64,000 nt of DNA from Pseudomonas sp. (GCF_017744435.1 NZ_JAGIBG010000012.1:77633-141632); one strand, 5' to 3'. Positions 27,494 to 38,340 are shown, counted from the stretch's first letter. The notes: generated by a model not told the origin, from the letters alone. Numbers and translations are program-made.

Positions 27494-28309
27494 ATGACCA
27501 GATCATCCGTCTTTGGTGCGCTCGGGCTGGCCCTGGTGCTGGCGGGCGTGACCGGTTGCTCTTCGAAGAAAGCCGCCGTCTACGAGCACGAAAACTTCGA
27601 CGACTCGGGGACCTACTCGCGCAGCTTCCCGGTGACCGACGCCGGTTCCTGCGAAGCGGCTCGCCGTGCGTTGCTCAGCCAGGGCTACATCATCACCAGC
27701 AGTGGCGCCAACCAGGTGATGGGCAACAAGAGCTTCCAGCAGAATAGCGAAAACCACCTGCAGATCAGCTTCAACGTGACCTGTGCGCCGGACGTCAACG
27801 ACGACAAGCGTTCGACCATGTTCGCCAACGCGCTGCAGGACCGTTACAGCCTGAAGAAGTCCAACAGCTCGGCCAGCTTGGGTGTCGGCGTGCTCGGCTC
27901 GGTGTCGATGCCGATCGGCTCAAGCGATGACTCGATGGTCAAGGTCGCCAGCGAGACGGTGACGGCGTCACAGTTCTACGACCGTTACTTCGCCCTGGTC
28001 GAAAGTTTCCTGCCGAAGCCGAAGAAGGTCGCCAAGGCCAAGGTCGAAGCGCCTGTGTCCAAGCCCGAGAAGCCAGCGCCGGACCTGGGCTTGCCGGAGC
28101 AGGCCTCGGCGGCGCCAGCTGTCGCAGCGCCAGTGGCTGCGCCACGGGTTGACGCCACGCCCGCGCCTGCGGCGCTTGCACCTGCCAGTGAAGCTGCGGC
28201 CAAACCGGTGGTCGATGACAGTCAGAGCTCGCAACCGGTGGCGCCGCCAGCGGAAGCCGCCCCGATTCAGGTGCAGCAGGACGCGCAGCCTGCACCGTCG
28301 TCGCTTTAA
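27494..28309 (+). CDS. DUF2242 lipoprotein
   Basis: A 271-aa predicted lipoprotein. The signal peptide ends in a lipobox, GVTGC, near residue 22. The DUF2242 domain follows (~28-180), with AARRALLSQGYIITSSG and QISFNVTCAPD. The C-terminal third (~190-271) is a low-complexity Pro/Ala/Glu tail of the kind that spans periplasm or wall. The start was set at MTRSSV, which puts the signal at the N-terminus; an earlier ATG at 27452 would add a non-signal extension. No function is known for the family. It is separate from its neighbours. Confidence 0.85.
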   Translation: MTRSSVFGALGLALVLAGVTGCSSKKAAVYEHENFDDSGTYSRSFPVTDAGSCEAARRALLSQGYIITSSGANQVMGNKSFQQNSENHLQISFNVTCAPDVNDDKRSTMFANALQDRYSLKKSNSSASLGVGVLGSVSMPIGSSDDSMVKVASETVTASQFYDRYFALVESFLPKPKKVAKAKVEAPVSKPEKPAPDLGLPEQASAAPAVAAPVAAPRVDATPAPAALAPASEAAAKPVVDDSQSSQPVAPPAEAAPIQVQQDAQPAPSSL

Positions 28310-28450
28310 TTCGCTGTAACAGATGAGCGGCGATAAGTTCCAGAACACCTGCTACGTTTACCACTCATGAGCTTGTCATCATTCCTTCACCCGACCCGCT
28401 TAGGTTGAAGACATGACCAACGAAGACAAATGAGAAGAGGACGCAGGGCG

Positions 28451-28537
28451 ATGGATGACTATCAGGAAGAGCTGCTCGAGTTTCAGGCTTACGAACTGGA
28501 TCCGCCAGAACCGGCAGACGACGCCACAGAGCTTTAA
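28451..28537 (+). CDS. small acidic ORF (28 aa)
   Basis: ATG through TAA encodes 28 residues, beginning MDDYQEELLEFQAYELD. Eleven are Asp or Glu and there is no Lys or Arg, so the peptide is strongly acidic. GAGG lies 10 nt before the start, and a tiny ORF (MTNEDK, 28413-28433) lies just upstream. It overlaps the end of the AraC gene tail-to-tail by four bases. I recognise no family. Length, composition and position suggest a real small protein, but conservation was not tested. Confidence 0.5.
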   Translation: MDDYQEELLEFQAYELDPPEPADDATEL

Positions 28538-29574
28538 CCTGCCCGCCGCTGGCTGCGGCGAAACTCCCCCGGCGTAACGCCCGTCCAGCGCTTGAATGCG
28601 CGCTGGAAGGCCTCTGCCGATGCAAACCCCAACAGATAGGCGATCTCGCCAAAGGCCAGCTCCGTATCGCGGATATAGGCTTCGGCAAGGTCGCGTCGCG
28701 TGTCGTTGAGCAGGTCGCGAAAGCGTGTGCCTTCTTCAGCCAGTTTGCGCCGCAGTGTCCAGGTGGGCAGTTGCAGGTGCAACGCCACTTCTTCGAGGTC
28801 AGGCTCGCGGCCGCCATTGAGCAACGGGCCGAGCAAGTGGGTAATGCGCTCGCCCAGGCTGCGCACCCGGGTGCGCTGGAGCATTTCCGCTTCGCACAGC
28901 TGTAGCAGGTGGCCGAAAGTGCTCGGGCAGTGCTGCGGGTTGGCCTGCTCAAGGGTGCTGCGGCTCAGCCGCACGCGGTTGGCGCTGGCGCCGAACTGCA
29001 CGGGTGTGGTGCAAAGGGGCTGGTACCCGGCGGCGTATTCGGGCGCATCGAATTCGACTTCCAGGCGCTCGGCCTGCAAGGGGGCGCCAGCCAGCGCGGC
29101 GAGCTGCGCCAGCCAGCCGGCCAGCAGCGAATCGACCACAAAACGGTTGTAGTCGTTGTAGGGGCTGATCGAGTAGAAACGAAGCCACGCGCCCTGGGCG
29201 TCTTCCTGGTAGCTGGAGTGGCCACGGTAGTTGGCGGCGTACAGGGGCTCGAAGCGCAGCAGGGTACGTGCCGCCTCGCCCAGGGTAGGGGCCTGGGCTG
29301 CCGTGACGCCGGCCAGCCCGGCCTGGGCCAGGCGACTGAGGCGCCCCATGCGCAGGCCCAGCGCTGGCTCGCCACACAGCGCGATGGCCGCATGCCCAAG
29401 GTGCATGTAGCGCGGAATCGACAGGCGCGCGCCAGCTTCGGCCAGGCGTGCGGCATCTAGCCCGTATTGCTGCAATAGCGAAGCCGGATCATGACCTTGC
29501 TCGCGCAGGGCTTCGGCCAGAGGCTGGACGAAGCCCACCGACAGGTCGCCCAGGCGCACGCGGGGGCGGCTCAT
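28534..29574 (-). CDS. AraC-family regulator
   Basis: A 346-aa regulator with an N-terminal Arabinose_bd-type ligand domain (~20-205) and a C-terminal AraC helix-turn-helix pair (~240-340). Its second helix-turn-helix reads FGEIAYLLGFASAEAFQRAFKRW, ending in TPGEFRR. The layout is that of the OruR/ArgR-like Pseudomonas group. It starts 4 bp after the nitrilase-fold gene, so the two are one operon. The ligand is unknown, and no operator was identified. Confidence 0.9.
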   Translation of the reverse strand: MSRPRVRLGDLSVGFVQPLAEALREQGHDPASLLQQYGLDAARLAEAGARLSIPRYMHLGHAAIALCGEPALGLRMGRLSRLAQAGLAGVTAAQAPTLGEAARTLLRFEPLYAANYRGHSSYQEDAQGAWLRFYSISPYNDYNRFVVDSLLAGWLAQLAALAGAPLQAERLEVEFDAPEYAAGYQPLCTTPVQFGASANRVRLSRSTLEQANPQHCPSTFGHLLQLCEAEMLQRTRVRSLGERITHLLGPLLNGGREPDLEEVALHLQLPTWTLRRKLAEEGTRFRDLLNDTRRDLAEAYIRDTELAFGEIAYLLGFASAEAFQRAFKRWTGVTPGEFRRSQRRAG

Positions 29575-29578
29575 GTGC

Positions 29579-30697
29579 CTACAGCCACAGGTTCAGCAGG
29601 CGCGCACCGTGGCTGGGAGGCCCCGCCAGCAGCTCACCTGACTGATGGGCAAAGCCCTGACCGTCGCTGCCCTGTTCCCAGAACTGCCCACGCATGAACA
29701 CGCTCATGCTGCTGACGCCGTCACCTGCGGCCTGGGTCAGGCGTTGCCAGGCGGCCTGCTCGCTGACTTCGCCGCGTTGCAGTGGCAGCTCGGCAGCGGC
29801 GTCCTGGTGGCGATTGCCGCGCCAGGGTTCATCCCAGCTGCCTTTGCCGCTGAGAAACACCGGGTTGGCGATCAACTGGACCTGCTGTTGCTGCAACTGG
29901 CGCTGGTTCTCGGGGTACCAGCTGTCGCTGCCGATCAGCACGCCGAGACGCCCGGCGGGGGTCTGCAGCACCTGCAGCGGGAAATGCCGGCCGTGGTGGA
30001 TGTAGCGCCGTGTTTCGCTGTCGGGGTATTGCTGGTGTTGCGGTTGGCCCAGCGGTGAGCCATCGGCGGCGAATACCAGGCTGCTGTTGAACAGCGGCCC
30101 GTGGCCAATGTGCAGCACGCCCTGTTCGACGTACGGGGCGGGCAGCACGATCGAGCCCGCCACCAGGGTCACGCCGAACTCCTTGGCCAGGCCGCCGAAC
30201 AGTTGCTGGTAGTCGCTGGCCATCTGCTGGGCTTTCATGCGCAGGTGGGCATCTGCGCGCCGATCGTCGCCATTGGCGCTCAGCATCGCCAGGCCATAGC
30301 GCAGCGGATTGCTCAGCTCCAGCCATTGCTCGGCGTCGCGGTTGCGGGTGACCTGGTACAGCTCGTTCTTCTCGCCACGTGCCCATAGCCAGGTGCCGAT
30401 GTGTTCGGGCAGCACCACGACCGTGCGTGGGCCAACCAGGCCCTGGGTGCGCGCCTGTTCCAGGTAGGCGGAAAGCTTGCGATGCAGGCGTTGCAGGTTC
30501 TGGTAGTCGCTGGGGAACAGCAACGGCTCGATGCCGAGCAGGTTGCCATGCTCGCCTGGCACGCCATGGTTGAGCGCCAGTTCGATGCGCAGGTCGGAAA
30601 GGTAGTGGCCTTCCGGGCGCTGTTGGGTCCAGAAAACGTAGCCGCACAGAGCGGTGATCATTACCAGCGCCAGGGCGCCTGCCAGGAGTTTTCGCAT
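29579..30697 (-). CDS. membrane-anchored carbon-nitrogen hydrolase-fold protein, active site degenerate
   Basis: A 372-aa protein. A signal anchor occupies about residues 5-23, then a nitrilase-superfamily domain (~35-355). Glu98 in VVLPEHIGTW matches the first catalytic residue. The nucleophile motif, normally GxxICYDxxFPE, reads GVLIGSDSWYPE, with Gly256 in place of Cys. The usual Lys-containing motif also reads differently (around PLGQPQHQQYPD). Amidase activity therefore seems unlikely, unless a different residue is used. The start was moved to the ATG one codon inside a TTG. It is in an operon with the AraC regulator and divergent from fadH. Confidence 0.8.
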   Translation of the reverse strand: MRKLLAGALALVMITALCGYVFWTQQRPEGHYLSDLRIELALNHGVPGEHGNLLGIEPLLFPSDYQNLQRLHRKLSAYLEQARTQGLVGPRTVVVLPEHIGTWLWARGEKNELYQVTRNRDAEQWLELSNPLRYGLAMLSANGDDRRADAHLRMKAQQMASDYQQLFGGLAKEFGVTLVAGSIVLPAPYVEQGVLHIGHGPLFNSSLVFAADGSPLGQPQHQQYPDSETRRYIHHGRHFPLQVLQTPAGRLGVLIGSDSWYPENQRQLQQQQVQLIANPVFLSGKGSWDEPWRGNRHQDAAAELPLQRGEVSEQAAWQRLTQAAGDGVSSMSVFMRGQFWEQGSDGQGFAHQSGELLAGPPSHGARLLNLWL

Positions 30698-30782
30698 CAA
30701 GCGGTACAGCGCCTTGGGAATCGAGGGTTCCTTAGGGTAGTCCCGCTGCGCGGGAGGATCAATAAGTTGTCAGTTTCGATCA

Positions 30783-32918
<2,136 letters not shown>

Positions 32919-32919
<1 letters not shown>

Positions 32920-33037
32920 AATCGCCGGGGCCGCTTCGCGGCCCATTCGCGACACAAGGCCGCTCCTACAGAAAACGCGATCCCTTGTAGGAGCGGCCTT
33001 GTGTCGCGAAAGGGGCGCACAGCGCCCCCGGCGATTT
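32919..33037. repeat. long REP palindrome, class B
   Basis: Two REP-type arms, CGCGACACAAGGCCGCTCCT ACAG within 32945-32971 and their exact reverse complement within 32983-33011, form a hairpin. Outer arms AAATCGCCGGGG (32919-32930) and CCCCGGCGATTT (to 33037) pair as well. The whole ~119-bp structure lies between fadH and the next gene and can stop transcription from fadH. Confidence 0.85.
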
Positions 33038-33056
33038 CACTGATAAACTCCGCTCC

Positions 33057-33941
33057 ATGCATGTACTTCAAGCCCCACTACAGCCCCTGAATCTATCTTG
33101 GCTGACAAAAGCCAAGGTAGAAACCGCCATCCTGCGCCTGGACCTGATCGACCCCCTGATCAGCGGCAACAAGTGGTTCAAGCTGCGCCACCACTTGCAG
33201 CATGCCCATGCTGCAGGCACCCCCGGCCTGATCAGCCTGGGCGGCAACCACTCCAACCACCTCCATGCCCTGGCCGCCGCTGGCAAGCGCTTCGGCTTCG
33301 CCACCGCCGGCCTGCTGCGCGGTCACCCGCAAGACACCCCCACCGTGCGCGACCTGCAAGCCTTGGGCATGGAAGTGCACTGGCTGGGTTACGGCGGCTA
33401 TCGGGCACGCCATGAACCGAGCTTCTGGGAGCCTTGGCAGGCCCGTTATCCGGGCTGGCACTGTATTCCCGAAGGCGGTGGCGGGGCGGCCGGCGCCGAG
33501 GGGTGTGCGCTGATCGTCGAACAGGCCCGTTCGCAGCTGGCGGCGCAGGGATGGTCGGGTTACGACGCCTGGTGGCTGGCGGCAGGTACCGGCACGACAT
33601 TGGCCGGCCTGGTCCTTGCCGAGGCAGGGGAACACCCGGTGCATGGTGCCCTGGCGGTGCCGATGGATCACGGCGTGCCGGAAACAGTCGCTGCACTGGC
33701 CGGCCCAAAGGGCTACCGGCTGCACGACGCCTGCCGAGGTGGCTTTGGAAAAGTCGATGATGAGTTGCTGGCGTTCATCGCCGACAGCGAACGGCACACT
33801 GGCGTGCCGCTGGAAGCCCTGTATACCGGCAAGGCCTTGCTGGCCCTGCGCGATCAGGTCGGGGCCGGGCTGTTCGCGCCCGGTACCCGCCTGATCTTCG
33901 TGCACACCGGCGGCCTGCAGGGCCGTCGTGGTTACTTGTAG
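33057..33941 (+). CDS. PLP enzyme of the D-cysteine desulfhydrase/ACC deaminase family
   Basis: A 294-aa fold-type-II PLP protein. The PLP lysine is Lys39 in the family motif SGNKWFKL, and the Ser/Asn loop SLGGNHSNH follows (~60-68). The C-terminal FVHTGGLQG binds phosphate. It has the short form typical of bacterial D-cysteine desulfhydrase-like proteins. Activity on D-cysteine or 1-aminocyclopropane-1-carboxylate cannot be told apart from sequence alone. It converges with the cytochrome b561 gene, overlapping it by 10 bp. Confidence 0.88.
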   Translation: MHVLQAPLQPLNLSWLTKAKVETAILRLDLIDPLISGNKWFKLRHHLQHAHAAGTPGLISLGGNHSNHLHALAAAGKRFGFATAGLLRGHPQDTPTVRDLQALGMEVHWLGYGGYRARHEPSFWEPWQARYPGWHCIPEGGGGAAGAEGCALIVEQARSQLAAQGWSGYDAWWLAAGTGTTLAGLVLAEAGEHPVHGALAVPMDHGVPETVAALAGPKGYRLHDACRGGFGKVDDELLAFIADSERHTGVPLEALYTGKALLALRDQVGAGLFAPGTRLIFVHTGGLQGRRGYL

Positions 33942-34477
33942 GGCAGCATGCGCAGCAGCGTGTTGTCGCGCTGCACGTAGTGGTGATACAGCCCGGCCAC
34001 GGCATGCAGGCCGATCAGCCAGTAACCCCAAGTCGCCACCCGCTCATGCCAGCCCTTGATGAACTTGGCCTGGTCCGGGTCGGCGCCGATCAGGTGCGGC
34101 AGTTCCAGGCCGAAGAATGGCACTGGCTTGTCGGCGGCGCTGAGGATCAGCCAGCCGGCCAGGGGCAGGCCGATCATCAGCAGGTACAGCGCCAGGTGCA
34201 TCAGGTGCGCAAGGCCGGTCTGCCAAGCCGGCGGCTTGGGTACGATGGGCGGGGCCGGGGAGATCAGGCGCGCGGCCAGGCGCAGCCAGACCAGCACGAA
34301 CACACTCAGGCCGAGCATGAAGTGCAGGTCTTTCATCAGGTTGCGTTCAGCGCTGTCCTTGGGGAACAGGCCGCGAAATTCGATACAGGCGTAAACGGCG
34401 GCCAGCAACACCAGCATCAGCCAATGCAGGGCGATGGACAGGCGTGCGTAATGGGGCGCGGGGGTGGATGAAACCAT
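33932..34477 (-). CDS. cytochrome b561
   Basis: A 181-aa integral membrane di-heme protein with four hydrophobic segments (~15-33, ~52-70, ~90-110, ~145-163). The likely heme His ligands are in RLSIALHWLM, DLHFMLGL, MHLALY and GLHAVAGLYHHY. Members pass electrons between the quinone pool and periplasmic or small-molecule acceptors. The gene has no obvious operon partner. Its start codon is ATG, with GAGGACC about 5-11 nt before it. Confidence 0.9.
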   Translation of the reverse strand: MVSSTPAPHYARLSIALHWLMLVLLAAVYACIEFRGLFPKDSAERNLMKDLHFMLGLSVFVLVWLRLAARLISPAPPIVPKPPAWQTGLAHLMHLALYLLMIGLPLAGWLILSAADKPVPFFGLELPHLIGADPDQAKFIKGWHERVATWGYWLIGLHAVAGLYHHYVQRDNTLLRMLPYK

Positions 34478-34533
34478 GATCGGTCCTCGTCATCAGGTCG
34501 GAATGGCGCTCTTGCTGGCGCTCAGATAGCACT

Positions 34534-35514
34534 CTAATGGCTATTTGAAACAAATCTTTGCGCTGGATCTGTGAAAATTCTGTTGTCTGGCAAATGTGGC
34601 CAACTGTCCGCCACCAGAAACACCCGTTCGACTTCCTGCCAGGCCCCTTCGCCATCCGGCTCCAGCCTGACCAGCAACTGCGCGGGGGCATGCTCGTCCA
34701 ACCGAGCCAGCCAGGCCTCGAACTGCGGCACGGTCCAACATTCGTCTGGCTCTGCCCGCGCCGGCGCCAGCCAGGCATGCCGTGGCAGCGGTTGCCAGCA
34801 TTCGTCTGCTGCCGCTGCCCAGTTCTGCCGTCGTATCCAGCGCCCGCGTAAATGCCGGGGGTTGGCCCCCGCCGGCGGCTCGGCGTGCCCCGGCCACGGA
34901 TAGAACAGGTAGCCGCCCAGCCACAGGTGCGCCTGCACCTGGTCGACCCCTATGGCGGCCAGTGCTTCGCGACTCTGCGCGTCTGCCGACATGGGCAGCT
35001 GGTGCCCGGCCAGGTGTGCCAGCTTGCTGCCGAGCCGATCGTGGCACCCAGGCCCGAGCCAGTGCGCCGGGTCGCGGCCGTCGTCCTCGGTCGGCCCCAG
35101 GTACAGCTTGATGGCCAGCTCCAGATGATGGGTGCCTTGGCCATCACGCAGCAGAATGTCCAGCTCGCCCAGGGTCCGCCCACCTGCACGAATCGCCAGG
35201 TTGGACGCCAGCAGCTCGACCCCGGGCGCGTGCGCCAGGGCGAATTGCCACAGACCTTCGTAGTACAGCCCCAGGCGCCGGCTGGTGATCCTTGCCAACC
35301 AGTCGCGCAAGGGCAGGTCATGCGCATCCAGTGCACACAACCAGTCGTGCAGGCGTTGCGGATCGCCCGCCCAGCCGCTGCCCGCCAGCGGATGGCGCTG
35401 GGGGCAGGGCGGGGCGCTCAGCAGCGCGGGCGACAGCAGGGTCCAGGCCAGGTCGCGCACGGCAGGGCAGTGCAAGCGGCGGTGCAGCTCATGGAGCTCG
35501 GCAAATGGCATCAT
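34534..35514 (-). CDS. DUF1853 family protein
   Basis: A 326-aa protein of the DUF1853 family. Glu86 (LYYEGLW), Asp119 (LGELDILLRDG), and Glu132/Lys136 (HLELAIKLYL) are spaced like the core of PD-(D/E)XK nucleases, although the last pair is E-x3-K rather than E-x-K. A nuclease-like role is an inference. The start was set at MMPFAEL; an upstream in-frame start at 35559 lies within the gap shared with nadK. It is divergent from nadK, with about 90 bp between the starts. Confidence 0.8.
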   Translation of the reverse strand: MMPFAELHELHRRLHCPAVRDLAWTLLSPALLSAPPCPQRHPLAGSGWAGDPQRLHDWLCALDAHDLPLRDWLARITSRRLGLYYEGLWQFALAHAPGVELLASNLAIRAGGRTLGELDILLRDGQGTHHLELAIKLYLGPTEDDGRDPAHWLGPGCHDRLGSKLAHLAGHQLPMSADAQSREALAAIGVDQVQAHLWLGGYLFYPWPGHAEPPAGANPRHLRGRWIRRQNWAAAADECWQPLPRHAWLAPARAEPDECWTVPQFEAWLARLDEHAPAQLLVRLEPDGEGAWQEVERVFLVADSWPHLPDNRIFTDPAQRFVSNSH

Positions 35515-35603
35515 GCTGCGAGCATAGCCGGTTTGCCGCTGCCCGGTCGTTTCGCCCATAATCGCGACATCGTCACCCCGCCGCAGAGCCTCGCAGGAGC
35601 CCC

Positions 35604-36494
35604 ATGGAGCAATTTCGCAATATCGGTATCATCGGCCGCCTTGGCAGCTCGCAGGTGCTCGACACCATTCGCCGACTGAAAAAATTCCTCCTCGAGCGCC
35701 ACCTGCACGTGATCCTCGAGGACACCATCGCCGAAGTGCTGCCCGGCCACGGCCTGCAAACCTCCACGCGCAAACTGCTCGGCGAGGTCTGTGACCTGGT
35801 CATCGTGGTCGGTGGCGACGGCAGCCTGCTCGGCGCCGCCCGTGCCCTGGCCCGGCACAATGTGCCGGTACTGGGCATCAACCGTGGCAACCTGGGCTTC
35901 CTCACCGACATCCGCCCGGACGAGCTGGAGCAGAAGGTCGCCGAGGTGCTCGACGGCCACTACCTGGTGGAAAACCGCTTCCTGCTGCAGGCTGAGGTGC
36001 GCCGCCATCACGAAGCCATCGGCCAGGGCGATGCGCTCAACGACGTGGTCCTGCACCCGGGCAAGTCGACGCGGATGATCGAGTTCGAGATCTACATCGA
36101 CGGCCAGTTCGTCTGCAGCCAGAAGGCCGACGGCCTGATCGTCGCCACCCCGACGGGTTCCACTGCCTACGCGCTGTCGGCCGGTGGCCCGATCATGCAC
36201 CCCAAGCTCGACGCCATCGTCATCGTGCCGATGTACCCGCACACCCTGTCGGGGCGGCCGATCGTGGTCGACGGCAACAGCGAGCTGAAGATCGTGGTGT
36301 CCAAGGACCTGCAGATCTACCCGCAGGTGTCCTGCGACGGCCAGAACCACTTTACCTGCGCCCCGGGCGACACCATCACGGTGAGCAAGAAGCCGCAGAA
36401 GCTGCGCCTGATCCACCCGCTCGACCACAACTACTATGAGGTGTGTCGCACCAAACTCGGCTGGGGCAGCCGCCTGGGAGGCAGGGACGACTGA
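35604..36494 (+). CDS. nadK: NAD kinase NadK
   Basis: A 296-aa enzyme phosphorylating NAD to NADP. The family motif VVGGDGSLLGAAR (about 68-80) contains the catalytic Asp, followed by GINRGNLGFLTDI (~92-104). The NAD-binding ALNDVVLHPG-type region reads GDALNDVVLHPGK (~143-155), and TPTGSTAYALSAGGP is intact. Length is typical for the bacterial enzyme. The stop overlaps the start of the phosphoesterase gene (TGATG). Confidence 0.97.
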   Translation: MEQFRNIGIIGRLGSSQVLDTIRRLKKFLLERHLHVILEDTIAEVLPGHGLQTSTRKLLGEVCDLVIVVGGDGSLLGAARALARHNVPVLGINRGNLGFLTDIRPDELEQKVAEVLDGHYLVENRFLLQAEVRRHHEAIGQGDALNDVVLHPGKSTRMIEFEIYIDGQFVCSQKADGLIVATPTGSTAYALSAGGPIMHPKLDAIVIVPMYPHTLSGRPIVVDGNSELKIVVSKDLQIYPQVSCDGQNHFTCAPGDTITVSKKPQKLRLIHPLDHNYYEVCRTKLGWGSRLGGRDD

Positions 36495-37465
36495 TGCTCG
36501 ATCCGGCGCGCAGTTTCGACATCATCGGCGACGTGCACGGTTGTGCACTGACCCTCGAACGCCTGCTCGACGCCCTCGGCTACAAACGTGTCGGCGGCGT
36601 CTGGCGTCACCCGCGGCGCCAGGCCCTGTTCCTTGGCGACATCGTCGACCGTGGCCCGCGCATCCGCGAGGCGCTGCACATCGTGCATGACATGGTCGAA
36701 GCCGGCCAGGCGTTCTGCATCATGGGCAACCACGAGTACAACGCCCTGGGCTGGGTCACCCCGGCGCTGCCCGGCAGCGGCAAGTCGTTCGTGCGCGAAC
36801 ATACCCCGCGCCACGCCCGGCTGATCGACGAGACCCTGACCCAGTTCGCCCACCACCCCGGCGACTGGCACGACTTCGTGCAGTGGTTCTACGACATGCC
36901 ATTGTTCGTCGACGCCGGGCGCTTCCGCCTGGTGCATGCCTGCTGGGACCCGCGGCTGATCGAACCGCTGCGCCAGCAATACCCCGGCGGGCGCATCGAC
37001 GAGCATTTCATCCAGGCGTCGGCGGTGTCCGGCAGCTTTGCCGCCACCGTGTGCAACCGCCTGCTGCGCGGCACCGACATGCGCCTGCCGGACGGCCTGA
37101 CCCTGACCGGCGGCGACGGCCTGACCCGCGCCTTCTTCCGCACCAAGTTCTGGGAAGAAGACCCGCAGACCTACGGCGACATCGTCTTCCAGCCTGATGC
37201 GCTGCCCGACGACGTTGCCCGCACGCCACTCAGCCATACCGAAAAGAATGCCCTGCTGCGTTACGCCGAGGACGAACCGTTGCTGTTCGTCGGCCACTAC
37301 TGGCGCAGCGGCCGCCCGGCGCCGATCCGCGCCAACCTGGCCTGCCTGGACTACAGCGCGGTGCTGTATGGCAAGCTGGCGGCCTACCGGCTGGATGATG
37401 AAACCCGCATCGACCCGCACAAGTTCGTCTGGGTCGACGTCGAACGCCCTCAGGCCAATCAATGA
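36494..37465 (+). CDS. metallophosphoesterase (PP2A-like)
   Basis: A 323-aa calcineurin-like phosphoesterase. Metal and phosphate motifs appear in order: GDVHG (~12-16), GDIVDRGP (~48-55) and GNHEYNA (~79). C-terminal histidines (HACWDPR and GHYW) complete the two-metal site. The stop overlaps the rhomboid start by four bases, so nadK, this gene and the rhomboid gene are translationally coupled. The frame extends upstream to 36443 inside nadK, but family alignment and the overlap support the ATG at 36494. The substrate is unknown; PrpE- or ApaH-type roles are possible. Confidence 0.87.
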   Translation: MLDPARSFDIIGDVHGCALTLERLLDALGYKRVGGVWRHPRRQALFLGDIVDRGPRIREALHIVHDMVEAGQAFCIMGNHEYNALGWVTPALPGSGKSFVREHTPRHARLIDETLTQFAHHPGDWHDFVQWFYDMPLFVDAGRFRLVHACWDPRLIEPLRQQYPGGRIDEHFIQASAVSGSFAATVCNRLLRGTDMRLPDGLTLTGGDGLTRAFFRTKFWEEDPQTYGDIVFQPDALPDDVARTPLSHTEKNALLRYAEDEPLLFVGHYWRSGRPAPIRANLACLDYSAVLYGKLAAYRLDDETRIDPHKFVWVDVERPQANQ

Positions 37466-38340
37466 AAATCATCGAAGTGATGCGCCTGCCGCTGTCGGTC
37501 GACCTCAGCGGCTTCGTCCACCTGCTGCAGCGCCTGCAGGTACCGCACCGGGTCAGCGAGGAAGGCGAGGAGCAAGTGCTCTGGGCCCCCGACACCCTGG
37601 TTGCCGACGTGCGCGAGCTGTACCAGCGCTTCCCCGACGGTAACGCCGACGTGCAGCTTGCGCCGGACCCTGTGGGAGCGGGCGTGCCCGCGAAAGCCCC
37701 CTCCCTGGCCGACCAGGCCAAAGCCTGCAAGGTCACCGCCACCATCCTGGTCCTGTGCCTGGTCGTCGCCGGCCTCACCAGCCTGGGCGACAACCTCAAC
37801 GCCATCAGCTGGTTCACCTTCCTCGACTTCCGCGTCCAGGGTGAGTACCTGCATTTCACCCCGCTGGCCCAGGGCCTCGCCGAAGGCCAGTGGTGGCGCC
37901 TGGTGTCGCCCATGCTGCTGCACTTTGGCGTGCTGCACCTGGCGATGAACGGCTTGTGGTACTGGGAGCTGGGCAAGCGCATCGAACTGCGCCAGGGCCC
38001 CTGGCTGCTGCTGGGCCTGACCCTGCTGTTCAGCCTGGTGTCCAACCTGGCCCAGCACTACACCAGTGGCCCGAGTCTGTTCGGCGGCCTGTCCGGGGTG
38101 CTCTACGGCTTGCTCGGCCACGTCTGGCTGTACCAGTGGCTGGCGCCCAACCCTCACTTCAACCTGCCCAAGGGCGTGCTGGTGATGATGCTGATCTGGC
38201 TGGTGATCTGCCTGACCGGCGTGGTCGGCCAGCTCGGCTTCGGCCAGATCGCCAACGCCGCCCACGTCGGCGGGCTGCTCATCGGATGCCTGACCGGGCT
38301 CTTGGGCGGGGCGCTGGCCCGGCGTAAACTGTCGGCTTGA
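37462..38340 (+). CDS. rhomboid family intramembrane serine protease
   Basis: A 292-aa protein. Residues 1-65 form a soluble N-terminal domain, and residues ~92-285 form the six-helix rhomboid core. Catalytic Ser211 lies in GGLSGVLYG and His268 in NAAHVGG. The Asn/His of the oxyanion site may be in LHFGVLHLAMNG (~150-161). Between the two domains a REP element (37669-37699) is translated as DPVGAGVPAKAP. The family cleaves within the membrane; the substrate here is unknown. It starts inside the phosphoesterase stop. Confidence 0.88.
   Translation: MKIIEVMRLPLSVDLSGFVHLLQRLQVPHRVSEEGEEQVLWAPDTLVADVRELYQRFPDGNADVQLAPDPVGAGVPAKAPSLADQAKACKVTATILVLCLVVAGLTSLGDNLNAISWFTFLDFRVQGEYLHFTPLAQGLAEGQWWRLVSPMLLHFGVLHLAMNGLWYWELGKRIELRQGPWLLLGLTLLFSLVSNLAQHYTSGPSLFGGLSGVLYGLLGHVWLYQWLAPNPHFNLPKGVLVMMLIWLVICLTGVVGQLGFGQIANAAHVGGLLIGCLTGLLGGALARRKLSA
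37669..37699 (+). repeat. REP element inside the rhomboid coding sequence
   Basis: CCTGTGGGAGCGGGCGTGCC then CGCGAAAGCCC is a full class A REP core, equal in sequence to the copies between genes (for example 13643-13677). It is in frame and adds about 10 residues in the linker between the N-terminal domain and the first transmembrane helix. Confidence 0.85.
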
